From NCBI GenBank assembly GCA_900552015.1, contig URXY01000042.1, forward strand, positions 1-17,693: a stretch of DNA of 17,693 nt, in the 5' to 3' direction. The position numbers were made by a program, and so were the translations under genes. Every line of letters starts with the position of its first letter. The stretch's first letter is position 1. The notes under the pieces were generated by a model. The model was not told where the DNA came from, did not search any database, and worked only from the letters and a program-made list of their open reading frames with translations. Origin of the DNA: an uncultured Eubacteriales bacterium (GTDB lineage Bacteria; Bacillota; Clostridia; Oscillospirales; Oscillospiraceae). Shown piece by piece: positions 6,571-14,654 of this stretch.

Positions 6571-7173
6571 TCACATCTGCCGGAAGCGCGCGGCGATGCG
6601 CGCGGCGGCTTCATCGGTCGACATCGTGCCGGTGTCGAGGTAGAGATCATAGCCGTTTGGCGCGCCCCAGGTACGCCCGGTGTAGCTCTCGTAGTATTTG
6701 CGGCGCTGCTTGTCCATCTTGCGGATGAGACGCACGGCCTGATCGCGCGAGAGCTTTTCCTGCGCCATCTTGCGCTGGATGCGGTGCTCGTCCGGCGCGG
6801 CGACAAAGACCTTTAGCAGCCGCACGTCCTCGTCACGCAGCACGTAGTCCGCGCAGCGGCCCACGAACACACACTCTTCGTGGCGGGCGATGCGGCGGAT
6901 CTCGTGGCTTTGCAGGGCGAATAGGACCTCGCTGGTCGGCTTGCCGCGCAGGACATGGTAGTTGCCCTCGTGCACGGTCTGGAACAGATAGGGGTTCGTG
7001 GCCTTTTCATCGGAGGGCGAGAGCGTCTTTTCCGAGAGTTCGCCGTACTCGCAGGCGAGGCGGATGAGCTCCCTTTCATACACGCGGATGCCGAGGAGGT
7101 CGGCTGTTTTGACCGCGACCTCGTGGCCGCCGCTGCCGAATTGACGGCTGATACTGATGATGCGATTTCCCAT
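6571..7173 (-). CDS. Cytidylate-kinase-like family protein (paralogue 1)
   Basis: The 200-residue protein matches the cytidylate-kinase-like family of P-loop proteins: N-terminal I-I-S-I-S-R-Q-F-G-S-G-G (phosphate-binding loop, residues 5-16), V-G-R-C-A-D-Y-V-L near 104-112, and a basic lid-like stretch with D-K-Q-R-R-K-Y-Y near 153-160. The loop ends in G-S-G-G-H rather than the G-K-[ST] of true CMP kinases, so the substrate may not be CMP. It is the last gene of the operon starting at 14309, only 18 bases after the GLUG membrane protein gene. AGGAGG-type site at 7186-7181 lies about eight bases before ATG. A paralogue lies at 16079-16654. Cytoplasmic. Family assignment is firm; its job beside a transporter is unknown. 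Confidence 0.88.
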   Translation of the reverse strand: MGNRIISISRQFGSGGHEVAVKTADLLGIRVYERELIRLACEYGELSEKTLSPSDEKATNPYLFQTVHEGNYHVLRGKPTSEVLFALQSHEIRRIARHEECVFVGRCADYVLRDEDVRLLKVFVAAPDEHRIQRKMAQEKLSRDQAVRLIRKMDKQRRKYYESYTGRTWGAPNGYDLYLDTGTMSTDEAAARIAARFRQM

Positions 7174-7191
7174 ACTTCTTCCTCCGCTCTC

Positions 7192-10100
7192 TTATTGTTT
7201 CAGCGCATTCAGCGCCGACTGGGCAAACGAAAATTCGCGTGTGGTGGGGGTGATGACAGCGGAGACCGTCGCTGGTGCGTCGGTGAGGATGAGGTGCAGT
7301 GCGCCGCTGCACGAAACGCTGACGGACCGCAGCGTACCGCCCTCGGTGACGAGCGCTTCGATGCGCCCAGAGGTGAAGCTCACATCCTGGGCCTTGATGC
7401 TGGGGGCGATGGCGGCAGCCAGGTCGTTCATACCGTCTTCATCCAGTGTGAGCGTATAGGACCAGCCGTTTTCCGTTTCGGTGCAGGCGGCGGTGCCATT
7501 CACAAGCAGCCCGTAGCACAGCTCGATGAGCTGCGCGGAGTCGACCAGATCGGCAGAGTCGAGCTTGTTGCCGTCCGCGTCGCTGATGACGCCCTCTGAG
7601 AAGTAGTAGGCGAGTGTATTCTTGCGGATGCAGGCGACGCTCTGGCCGTCGTAGTCGTGGCGGTCATATTGCAGCGTGTCGCTCAGGACGATGGGGCCGC
7701 AGTCGGCGGAGAGGGCGATATCGGCAGACAGGGTATCCTGCTCGTGCAGCGTGGAGAGCGCCTGCAGCAGGCGGAGCGTGTCCTCCGTCAGCGTGCCGCT
7801 CACCTCGGTGGTGGACGAGCCCATCGCGTCAGTGACATCGCCAGGAATGACGGGAGCGACAGCGCTGCTGCGGAAGACCACAGTCGCGTCGACACTCAGA
7901 TCGCCCGCGCCCTCGGTGTAGAAGCGGAGCTCCATCAGCTCGCCGCTCTCGGCCACGAGCTCGACACGCAGGGAATAGAGCGATGCGGCGTCAGCGATGG
8001 CGTCCGAGGCGAGGATGCGCAGCAGCGCCGCCGCGTCATCGCCCTCGGCGGTGAGGGTGTAGACTTTTTTCTTGCCGTCGACCGACCTGTCGATCGTCAG
8101 GCTGCGGCAGAGCTCGGCGGTCTTGTCGAGCAGTGACGAATAATCGGGATAGGCGTCCGCCACGGGATAGGCGCGCCCGTTTGAAAGATAGATGGTGCCG
8201 TTCGCGTAGTAGAGCGTTGCGCCGTCGCGGTCGATGCAGGTGACGGTGGTGTCGTCGACCTTCGTGCGGGTGACGGCGGCGTCGGCCTGCACCTCGAGCT
8301 TGCCGTAGGAGGCGTCAACGGTGACATCCATGGCGAGCGGGTCCTGCTTCATGCGCGTTTCGACGAGGTGATAGGCCTCAAGGTCCTTCTTCACGCCGGA
8401 GTTGAGGAAGAAGACCGCGGCGGCCGCGAGCAGGACGAGCACGGTGATGAGGACGGGGAGCCAGCGGCGCTTTTTGCGGGGGGGCTTGACGGGCTTGACC
8501 GCGGGCTGAGTGAGCGTATTTTCGCGCGCTTCGCGCTCCTCACGCAGGAGACGAAGTTCCTCTTCGGCGCGCGCAAGACGCGCTTCGATGGAATCGGGGT
8601 CAGCGGGTGCGGCAGCTTCGACAGCGGGCTCCGCAGGAGCGGTCAGCGGCGTGTCCGAGGAGGTCTGCGCGGAGCTTTCCGTCACAGAAGCGGCCTCAGG
8701 CGCAGCGACAGCGGCGGGAACGGTGTCATCAGGCGCGGGGGCGTCCTTCTGCGCGTCGCGCACGATCGCCTCGGCCTGCGCCACGGCGGAAGCCTGCTGC
8801 TCGGCGCGGCGGCGCGCTCTGCGCTTGCTGCGCTTGACGAGAAGAACGATAAGAAGGATGAGCACGAGCAGCACGCCGAGAGCGCCGAGCCAGATGCCGC
8901 CGACGGAAAGCGTGCTCACCGCCGCGATCTCCACACTCGTGCCGGTGACGGGGAAGGTGAGGTAGCTGCCCATCGTGCCGGTGTCGACCTTTTGCCATGC
9001 GCCGCCCTCGCGGACGTAGATGCGCGGGCTGCTGTAACCGTCGGGCGGCAGATAGCGGACTGTGTGCTGCGTCTGGCCGTCATCGGCGAGCTTGAGCTTC
9101 CACTGCTCGAGCACCTCGCAGTTGGCGAGCATCGGGGGAAGCTCCCCGCGGCTCAGGCAGCTAAAATAGCCCTTCACGCGGTCAAGGGGCGAGCCGGACT
9201 GCACATCGAAAGCCTCGGGCGTGAGCGGCTCGGCGGTCACCTTGATGCTGTCGCCGTCGCTGTAGTCGCCCTCGACGAGGAGAACGGAGAGGCCGCCCTC
9301 GCGCGTTTGCTCGGAGGCAAGACCGGGCGTGTATGCCTCATACACCGCCGTGACGACGGTGTCAAAATGCAGGTTTTGCAGGTCTGTGCGGTCCCAGTGG
9401 GCGTAGTAGCCCTCTTTTTCGGGAATGTCGGGAATGGCACTTTCATCAAAGGACGCGCCGTAGGCGAACGAGCGGCGCGAGACCTCTTCCTCGTCCGCGA
9501 CAAAGGTGAGCGTGAAGGTCTTCATGCCCTCGGGTACGCTCGCGATCGCGGAAAGCTGGGAGAAGGAGATGGGCTCGGCGCGCCCGGCGAAGCCCTGGCG
9601 GTTGATGCCGGGCAGACTGTCGGAAACGTAGTAATTGTGCTCAAAGGTGCCGGTATCGCTGCCGGAGACCGCGCCCGCGTACTGCTGGCAGTCGGTGATG
9701 TCGACAAGGGAGTAGTTCCACGTCACGTTCGAGCCGCTGCCGTCGGCCTTGGTCTCAACACCGGAGCCGACGATGCCGCCGACATATTGCTTGCCGCTGA
9801 GCGTGCACTTGGCGTAGTTGCCGCAGACCGACGCGCCGGTCACGCCCGCGATACCGCCGACATAGCTGCCGTTTTCGCTCTCGGCGGAGCCATAGCCCTC
9901 GCAGGCGGTGACGTAGCCGAGGTCCATGCGGCCGACGATGCCGCCGACGTAGCTGCGCTTGCCGGAAATATCACCGGTGTTGACGCACTGCTGGATGATG
10001 GACTTGTACTGATACTGCGTGCGGTAGCTGCCGGAGAGGCTGCCGGTCACGTCGTCCTCGGGGTCAAGCGTGTACTCGATGGCCATGGAGCCCGCAATGC

Positions 10101-11598
10101 CGCCGGTGTTTACATCGCCGTAGACGGCGGCGGTATTTTTGCTGCCGGAGACCTTGCCGAGCGTGACGGAGTTGACGTCGATGCTGGAAGCATCGGTGAT
10201 GATGCTGCCGGAGCTGCCGCTGACGCTCGCAATGGCGGAGAACATAGTGTTTGAGAGCTCGGTGAACTTGCTGTTGATCGAGCGCAGGTCGCTCGAAAGG
10301 GCGGTCGAGGTCGTTTTGACGTTTTCAGTGATCAGCGAGAGCTGACTGCCCGCTGCAGTGATCGAGCCGACGACCATGTTGAAGTTCGTGACCGTGACAA
10401 CGTCGGAGACATTGACGTTCGGATCAAAGGTGATATTGCCGTTCGCGTCGATGCTCGGCGGCGTGATGGCGTCGGTGTCAACATCCACGCGCACATCTTT
10501 TGTGGCGTCCGACGCGTCGGAAAGGTAGCCTGCGATGAGCGAGAGACGGTCGGAAATTTCGCTCGAGCCGTACTCCGCGTCACTCACGGCCTTTTCAACG
10601 AGCGTATTCAGCTCGCTGAGCTGGGACTGGAGGCGCGCGAACTGGCCGGAGGAGACTTCGGTGCGGACATAGGGCTCCATCTGGCCGGCGATGCCACCAA
10701 CATCTTTGCGCCCGCAGACCGCGCCCTGGTTGGTGCAGGAACGAATTTGTCCGCTGCTGCGGCCGGCGATACCGCCGACGTTGTAGCCGATGTGCTGATA
10801 GCCGACGGCGGCTTCATTCACGCACTCGGAGATGGCGCCGGAGGAATAGCCCGCGACGCCGCCGGTGTCGGTGGAGACGCTGACCGTGTCGAGCTGGGAG
10901 AGCTTGGAAAGGTCGAGCGAGAACTCAAGGCTCAGATCGTCGAGATCGATCGTAGGGTCGCTGCTTTCGACGTTCACATAGGCGCGGTTCTTGCTCGAAA
11001 CGACCGCACCGAGATTGCAGCCGACAAGGCCGCCGGTCATGTTCTGACCAAAGACGGCACCTGCGGCCTCGCACGAGCGGATGACGCCCGTGGCGGCATT
11101 TTGACCGGCGATGCCGCCGATATTGCGCTTGCCGGAAACGGAGCCGTTGAAGGTGCAGCTTTCAATGGTGCCGTGGTTCTCGCCCGCGATGCCGCCTAAG
11201 TTCTGGCTGTCGCCCGAGGGGGCGACGGTGCCTTCGATATGCAGGTTTTTGACGACGCCGCTCTTCTGCACCACGCCGAAAAGACCGGCGGGAGAGATGC
11301 TGTCATCGATCGCCAGACCGCTGATGGTGTGGCCGCCGCCGTCGAAGGTGCCGCCGAAGGTCGGAATGGGCAGCGTGTCGGCGCTTTCAAGCACGAGGTC
11401 GTTGTCGAGCACGACCTTTTTGCCGCGTGACCAGGAATCGAGCGTGCAGGAGCGCGCGAAGGATCGAAGCTCCTCTTCGGTTTTGATATGGATGGCGCCG
11501 TCGCCGTCCGCCAGCGCGTTCGTGATGGGCAGAAGCGATAGCAGCAGAAGTGCGCTGAGTGCGAGCGCGCGGAAGCGATGTAATTTAGTCTTCATCAT
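7192..11598 (-). CDS. Large GLUG beta-helix membrane protein with duplicated lipid-carrier-like C-terminal domains
   Basis: A 1468-residue protein. In order: signal peptide (1 to about 31), a beta-helix with GLUG-type G-G-I-A-G repeats (about 35-310), a helical coiled-coil insert (about 314-475), more GLUG repeats (about 485-650), an InlB B-repeat-like segment (about 694-760), membrane helix 1 (about 899-920), a charged Ala/Pro-rich cytoplasmic linker with an E-E-E-L-R-L-L-R-E-E heptad stretch, membrane helix 2 (about 1045-1065), and two similar beta-rich domains (about 1076-1270 and 1281-1468). About ten GLUG motifs are visible. The frame opens at ATG 11613, but GAGGAG falls inside those first codons, seven bases before ATG 11598, so 11598 is preferred. 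It overlaps the end of the transporter gene by 14 bases and is thus coupled to it. Probably an extracellular partner of the transporter. The C-terminal similarity to LolA/LppX-type lipid carriers is my inference. Confidence 0.85.
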   Translation of the reverse strand: MMKTKLHRFRALALSALLLLSLLPITNALADGDGAIHIKTEEELRSFARSCTLDSWSRGKKVVLDNDLVLESADTLPIPTFGGTFDGGGHTISGLAIDDSISPAGLFGVVQKSGVVKNLHIEGTVAPSGDSQNLGGIAGENHGTIESCTFNGSVSGKRNIGGIAGQNAATGVIRSCEAAGAVFGQNMTGGLVGCNLGAVVSSKNRAYVNVESSDPTIDLDDLSLEFSLDLSKLSQLDTVSVSTDTGGVAGYSSGAISECVNEAAVGYQHIGYNVGGIAGRSSGQIRSCTNQGAVCGRKDVGGIAGQMEPYVRTEVSSGQFARLQSQLSELNTLVEKAVSDAEYGSSEISDRLSLIAGYLSDASDATKDVRVDVDTDAITPPSIDANGNITFDPNVNVSDVVTVTNFNMVVGSITAAGSQLSLITENVKTTSTALSSDLRSINSKFTELSNTMFSAIASVSGSSGSIITDASSIDVNSVTLGKVSGSKNTAAVYGDVNTGGIAGSMAIEYTLDPEDDVTGSLSGSYRTQYQYKSIIQQCVNTGDISGKRSYVGGIVGRMDLGYVTACEGYGSAESENGSYVGGIAGVTGASVCGNYAKCTLSGKQYVGGIVGSGVETKADGSGSNVTWNYSLVDITDCQQYAGAVSGSDTGTFEHNYYVSDSLPGINRQGFAGRAEPISFSQLSAIASVPEGMKTFTLTFVADEEEVSRRSFAYGASFDESAIPDIPEKEGYYAHWDRTDLQNLHFDTVVTAVYEAYTPGLASEQTREGGLSVLLVEGDYSDGDSIKVTAEPLTPEAFDVQSGSPLDRVKGYFSCLSRGELPPMLANCEVLEQWKLKLADDGQTQHTVRYLPPDGYSSPRIYVREGGAWQKVDTGTMGSYLTFPVTGTSVEIAAVSTLSVGGIWLGALGVLLVLILLIVLLVKRSKRRARRRAEQQASAVAQAEAIVRDAQKDAPAPDDTVPAAVAAPEAASVTESSAQTSSDTPLTAPAEPAVEAAAPADPDSIEARLARAEEELRLLREEREARENTLTQPAVKPVKPPRKKRRWLPVLITVLVLLAAAAVFFLNSGVKKDLEAYHLVETRMKQDPLAMDVTVDASYGKLEVQADAAVTRTKVDDTTVTCIDRDGATLYYANGTIYLSNGRAYPVADAYPDYSSLLDKTAELCRSLTIDRSVDGKKKVYTLTAEGDDAAALLRILASDAIADAASLYSLRVELVAESGELMELRFYTEGAGDLSVDATVVFRSSAVAPVIPGDVTDAMGSSTTEVSGTLTEDTLRLLQALSTLHEQDTLSADIALSADCGPIVLSDTLQYDRHDYDGQSVACIRKNTLAYYFSEGVISDADGNKLDSADLVDSAQLIELCYGLLVNGTAACTETENGWSYTLTLDEDGMNDLAAAIAPSIKAQDVSFTSGRIEALVTEGGTLRSVSVSCSGALHLILTDAPATVSAVITPTTREFSFAQSALNALKQ

Positions 11599-14041
11599 CG
11601 TCTTGCTCCTCATTTGCAGAACCTGAGATCAGGTTCAGGTCGATATCGCCCTCCACGGTCGCGTGCATCACGCCGTGGACCGTGCCGTTGATGTTGCCGC
11701 GTACCATGCCGTTGACGGAGATCTTGCCGTGGGCGGTCTTCTTCTCGGTGATGGACGGGACGGAGAAGGAGGTCTTGTCCACGATGCCGCTGCCGATGAG
11801 CAGGATCTGCGGCAGGGCGAACATGACCATGATGATGGAAATGACCGTGCCGCGGCCAAGGCTTTCACCGATGCCCGCGATGACAGGCTCAGAGGTCATG
11901 CTGCCGATCAAAAAGCCGCAGATCGAGAGGATCGAGCCGGAGGTGATGATCGTCGGGAAAGCGAAGTTCAGCGTTTCGATGATGGCATCGCGGTGGGACA
12001 TCTTGTTCTTCATCTCCTGATAGCGGTTGGCGATGACGATGGCGTAGTCGATATTCGCACCCATCTGGATCGAAGAAACGATCAGATACCCCAGGAAGAA
12101 GATGTACTTGCCCGTGATGGTCGGGAACGAGAAGTTGAGCCAGATGCAGCCCTGAATGACGAGGATCAGCAGCACCGGCATACCGGCGGAGTTGAACGTG
12201 AAGAGCAGCACCAGCATCACGACGAGCACCGACACGATGCTGACGACCTTGTTATCCACGGCGAAGGACTTTTCAAATTCGTATTCATTCGTCGATTCGC
12301 CCGCGAGATAAACGGTCTCGTCGGGGTAATACTTCTGTGCGATCTCGAGGATCTTATCGGTGAAGGCGTAGGTCTCATCGCCGCTTTCCGGCAGCGTGAG
12401 GTAAATGAGCATACGGTCATAATCATCGCCCTCGAGCTGCGCCTTGGCGCTCTTCATCTGCACCTCGGCGTCCTGCAGCAACTTCGTCTGGTCGTCGCTG
12501 AGCGTGACGAGACCGGAGTCCACCTGCTCGCAGACGAAGAGGAACATATCGATGAGCGGGACCTTATAGGAGGAGAGATTGCCCGCGAGCTTACCGTATT
12601 CCGCCTGCTGGGCGGCATAGGCCGCGTAGACGACCTGCGCAGCCTCGTAGTCAAGGCCTGTAAGCTCGGCGAACTGGCGCGGCGTGAGCTTATCGGCGAG
12701 CATATAGCCATCGAGCGCTTCGATGTTGGTAAGGCCCATCGTGGAGTCGACCTCGTCGTACTGGCCGAGCTCGTTCAAAATGGCGGTTTCCTTGTCGTAG
12801 TCGCCTGTGGGAACGACGAGCGCGAGCATATTCTTTGAGGTGAAGTTGTCTTCGATCATCTGCTCGGCGAACTGCGTCTCATTCTGCTTGGGCGCGGAGA
12901 TGAGGCCGTAGCCGTAGGCGTAGGGGCAGTCGGACGAGAGACGGTAGCCGATGACAGCCAGCACCACAAAGACGATGGGGATGATGTGGCGCGTGGCGTA
13001 GTCGAGCTTGCCGACGAAGGGGATCTTCGGCACGAAGCTGCGGTGCTGCGTGCGGTCGATGAGCGGGCCGAAGAGCATCAAAAGACCCGGCATCACGATA
13101 AACGCCGCGAGCAGTGCGAAAAGAATGGACTTGATGAGGCACAGCGCCATATCGGGTCCGAGTTTGAACTGCATGAAGAGCATCGCCACAAGGCCGCCGA
13201 TGGTCGTGAGGCTGCTCGCGCCGATCTCGGGGATGGATTTGCTCAGCGCGACGATGACGGCCTCGCGCAGGGGCAGGAGCTTGTGCTCCTCCTTGAATCG
13301 GTTGCAGAAGATGATGGCGTAGTCGATGGAGAGTGCCAATTGCAGAATGCTCGTGACCGAGTTCGAGATGAACGAGATCTTGCCCATCAGGAAGTTCGTG
13401 CCTTGGTTCAGAACAAGGGCGACTACGAACGTCAGGATGAGCACCGGAACCTCGCCGTAGGTCTCGGACGTGAAGAGCAGAACGATGACGATGACGATGG
13501 CGACATAGACCATGATGACGCTGATCTCGTGGTCGATGGTCTCCTGCTGTGTGTTGCCGAGGTCCGTGTCAATGTAGAGGTCATAGTCCGCGAGCAGCTC
13601 CTTCACCGCGTCGAGCGAATCGAGGCAGGCCTCGTCGTCCTCGCTGTAGGCGAAGGTGATGGAGTAGAGCGCGGAGAGGTTATTGTAGTGGTCGGTCGTT
13701 TCGTCGTAATCGACGCTCTGCACGCCCTTGACCTCTTTGATCTTGGGCTCGAGCGCGGCGGCCTGGTCGGGCGTGATGTTGGCGACCATGACCTCGGCCG
13801 TGCCGTAAGTGACGAACTGCTCGTCCATGATATCGAGCGCCTGCTTCGTCTCGGAATCAGACGGCAGGTAATAGGTCAGGTCGCTCTCGACCTCGACCCA
13901 GTTGCGGGAAAAGACGGAAAAGATCAGCAGAATGATAGTGAGAAGAAAGATCAGATTCCGCTTGTCAACGATGAACGTCGCGAGCTTCTCCATAAACGAA
14001 GAGCCGGTCTCTTTGGCCTCATTGCTCATGATGAAACACAT
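11585..14041 (-). CDS. MMPL/RND-family transporter with an unusual C-terminal tail
   Basis: An 818-residue protein with the twelve-helix, two-halves layout of the RND superfamily, MMPL branch: helix 1 near 30-48, an extracytoplasmic domain to about 170, helices at about 173-335, helix 7 at 350-367, a second extracytoplasmic domain to about 598, helices to about 745. The paired S-I-D-Y (Asp240) and N-I-D-Y (Asp665) motifs match the proton-relay Asp-Tyr sites of this family. After the last helix come about 70 residues with short G-x-[IV]-x-G repeats (about 770-805) and an acidic end. Family members export lipids or other hydrophobic compounds using the proton gradient. The start is uncertain: AAGGAGG (14050-14044) lies two bases before ATG 14041 and 14 before ATG 14029. 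The gene overlaps its regulator upstream and the GLUG gene downstream. Confidence 0.92.
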   Translation of the reverse strand: MCFIMSNEAKETGSSFMEKLATFIVDKRNLIFLLTIILLIFSVFSRNWVEVESDLTYYLPSDSETKQALDIMDEQFVTYGTAEVMVANITPDQAAALEPKIKEVKGVQSVDYDETTDHYNNLSALYSITFAYSEDDEACLDSLDAVKELLADYDLYIDTDLGNTQQETIDHEISVIMVYVAIVIVIVLLFTSETYGEVPVLILTFVVALVLNQGTNFLMGKISFISNSVTSILQLALSIDYAIIFCNRFKEEHKLLPLREAVIVALSKSIPEIGASSLTTIGGLVAMLFMQFKLGPDMALCLIKSILFALLAAFIVMPGLLMLFGPLIDRTQHRSFVPKIPFVGKLDYATRHIIPIVFVVLAVIGYRLSSDCPYAYGYGLISAPKQNETQFAEQMIEDNFTSKNMLALVVPTGDYDKETAILNELGQYDEVDSTMGLTNIEALDGYMLADKLTPRQFAELTGLDYEAAQVVYAAYAAQQAEYGKLAGNLSSYKVPLIDMFLFVCEQVDSGLVTLSDDQTKLLQDAEVQMKSAKAQLEGDDYDRMLIYLTLPESGDETYAFTDKILEIAQKYYPDETVYLAGESTNEYEFEKSFAVDNKVVSIVSVLVVMLVLLFTFNSAGMPVLLILVIQGCIWLNFSFPTITGKYIFFLGYLIVSSIQMGANIDYAIVIANRYQEMKNKMSHRDAIIETLNFAFPTIITSGSILSICGFLIGSMTSEPVIAGIGESLGRGTVISIIMVMFALPQILLIGSGIVDKTSFSVPSITEKKTAHGKISVNGMVRGNINGTVHGVMHATVEGDIDLNLISGSANEEQDDDED

Positions 14042-14309
14042 TGCCTCCTTTCTTTCTCTCGCCCTTGCGCTTTATCACGCGTCCGATGCTGCTTTTACGC
14101 GGCGGGTCGGGCGGTTCGATCTGCACGATATCGCCGAGGGGGCAGTCGAGCTTCCGGCAGATGCGCACGAGCACTTCGAGCGAGACGAGCTCGTTTTTCG
14201 AGAGCTTGGCGAGCGTGTTGGAGCTGATGCCGACCTCACGGGCGAATTCGGTCTTGTTCCAGCCCTTGTCGATGAGCTGCTTGAAAAGACCGTTGTAGGA
14301 AACAAGCAT
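14019..14309 (-). CDS. Small Cro/CI-type (YozG-like) helix-turn-helix regulator
   Basis: The 96-residue protein has a compact Cro/CI domain in residues 1-65 with W-N-K-T-E-F-A-R-E-V-G-I-S-S-N-T-L-A-K-L as the helix-turn-helix, then D-C-P-L-G-D-I-V-Q typical of YozG-like regulators, and a basic Lys/Arg tail (72-88). A strong AAGGAGGT (complement of 14316-14323) precedes ATG 14309. It is the first gene of the operon and overlaps the transporter start by 11 to 23 bases, so regulator and transporter are translated together. The promoter ahead of it carries a palindrome over the -10 box, consistent with autoregulation; that link is inference. Confidence 0.9.
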   Translation of the reverse strand: MLVSYNGLFKQLIDKGWNKTEFAREVGISSNTLAKLSKNELVSLEVLVRICRKLDCPLGDIVQIEPPDPPRKSSIGRVIKRKGERKKGGNVFHHEQ

Positions 14310-14338
14310 AGCGGGACCTCCTTGCAGAATTCGTTCAC

Positions 14339-14366
14339 ATTATACTCGTATATCGACAAAAAGCAA
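14339..14366 (-). promoter_or_regulatory. Promoter of the MMPL operon with an overlapping palindrome
   Basis: On the minus strand TTGCTT (complement of 14361-14366) is followed after 16 bases by a perfect TATAAT (complement of 14339-14344). The 12-bp inverted repeat TATAC-TC-GTATA at 14341-14352 overlaps the -10 box, a natural repressor site. The start codon at 14309 is about 30 bases further on. Confidence 0.75.
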
Positions 14367-14472
14367 GGAAAAATTTGCGAACGAAGATATTCAATGGGCA
14401 TAAACGCAGAAATCCTGCGGAGCTGCACAAAGAAAAAAGCGGTGACCACAGTCCGCCTGTGTAAAAAAACAT

Positions 14473-14501
14473 TTGAAAAACGGCAAATGTCCGTGTATAA
14501 T
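14473..14501 (+). promoter_or_regulatory. Near-consensus promoter of the MATE leader
   Basis: TTGAAA (14473-14478) and a perfect TATAAT (14496-14501) are separated by 17 bases. Transcription would start near 14508, giving a leader of about 165 bases before the MATE start at 14673. Confidence 0.85.
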
Positions 14502-14523
14502 AAACTTACAACGTGTGGCACAT

Positions 14524-14589
14524 ATGCGTAAATCCGGTTGCATATGCGGCGCGCGCTTTTTTTGCGCAAAAATAGAACAGGGAACATGA
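14524..14589 (+). CDS. Leader peptide 1 of the MATE gene
   Basis: A 21-residue frame beginning M-R-K-S-G and containing R-F-F-C, with its ATG only about 16 bases after the predicted transcription start. Its TGA (14587-14589) overlaps the ATG of the second leader frame by four bases. Its start codons lie in a CATATGC/GCATATG hairpin (14521-14527 with 14540-14546), and its later codons cross a T7 run (14557-14563). It has only a weak ribosome site. The shared opening with leader 2 is the main reason to believe it. Confidence 0.45.
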   Translation: MRKSGCICGARFFCAKIEQGT

Positions 14590-14654
14590 TCGTGCGGCTG
14601 AAAATGCGTAAGTCCGGATTTTTTCCGGCCTTGCGCATTTTTTGCATATATTGA
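14586..14654 (+). CDS. Leader peptide 2, overlapping the attenuator
   Basis: A 22-residue frame from ATG 14586 to TGA 14652-14654. An internal in-frame ATG at 14604 again gives M-R-K-S-G and, later, R-I-F-C, the same pattern as leader 1. It passes through both arms of the terminator hairpin at 14601-14643 and ends where the MATE ribosome site (AAGGAAGG, about 14656-14663) begins. AGGGA lies just before ATG 14586. A translating or stalled ribosome here would directly control the hairpin. Confidence 0.5.
   Translation: MIVRLKMRKSGFFPALRIFCIY
14601..14643 (+). terminator. Attenuator-like intrinsic terminator in the MATE leader
   Basis: AAAATGCG-t-AAG-t-CCGGA (14601-14618) pairs with TCCGG-c-CTT-g-CGCATTTT (14624-14641) with two mismatches and a T5 loop, followed by a T-run to 14643. 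It lies downstream of the promoter and upstream of the gene, as attenuators do. The 5' arm sequence ATGCGTAARTCCGG also occurs at 14524-14537, so that copy could compete for the 3' arm. Confidence 0.75.

Noticed and set aside
6362..6574. Minus-strand 70-codon frames in the interval 6306-6574
   Set aside because: They run through a bidirectional terminator and an inverted repeat, lack a ribosome site and lie downstream of the operon end.
8368..10254. A 628-codon plus-strand open frame opposite the GLUG protein
   Set aside because: The minus-strand gene has a signal peptide, repeats and membrane spans in order, whereas this frame has low-complexity composition and no start signal.
9600..11350. 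Regular short repeats inside the GLUG gene, considered as a CRISPR or tandem-repeat locus
   Set aside because: The repeats are in-frame protein motifs (G-G-I-A-G) with uneven spacing and divergent codons.
11663..14227. Long plus-strand open frames opposite the MMPL transporter (11663-12838 and 12986-14227)
   Set aside because: They are rich in Asp, Arg, His and Glu, as expected for the antisense of membrane helices, and overlap a clearly real transporter.
14432..14462. Minus-strand hairpin followed by TTTTTT near 14438
   Set aside because: GCGG/CCGC can pair and a T-run follows on the minus strand, but the stem is short and no minus-strand gene lies upstream for it to terminate.
14075..14647. 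A 190-codon minus-strand frame across the MATE leader
   Set aside because: It overlaps the small regulator gene out of frame and two promoters; the Ser/Arg-rich second half is a shadow.
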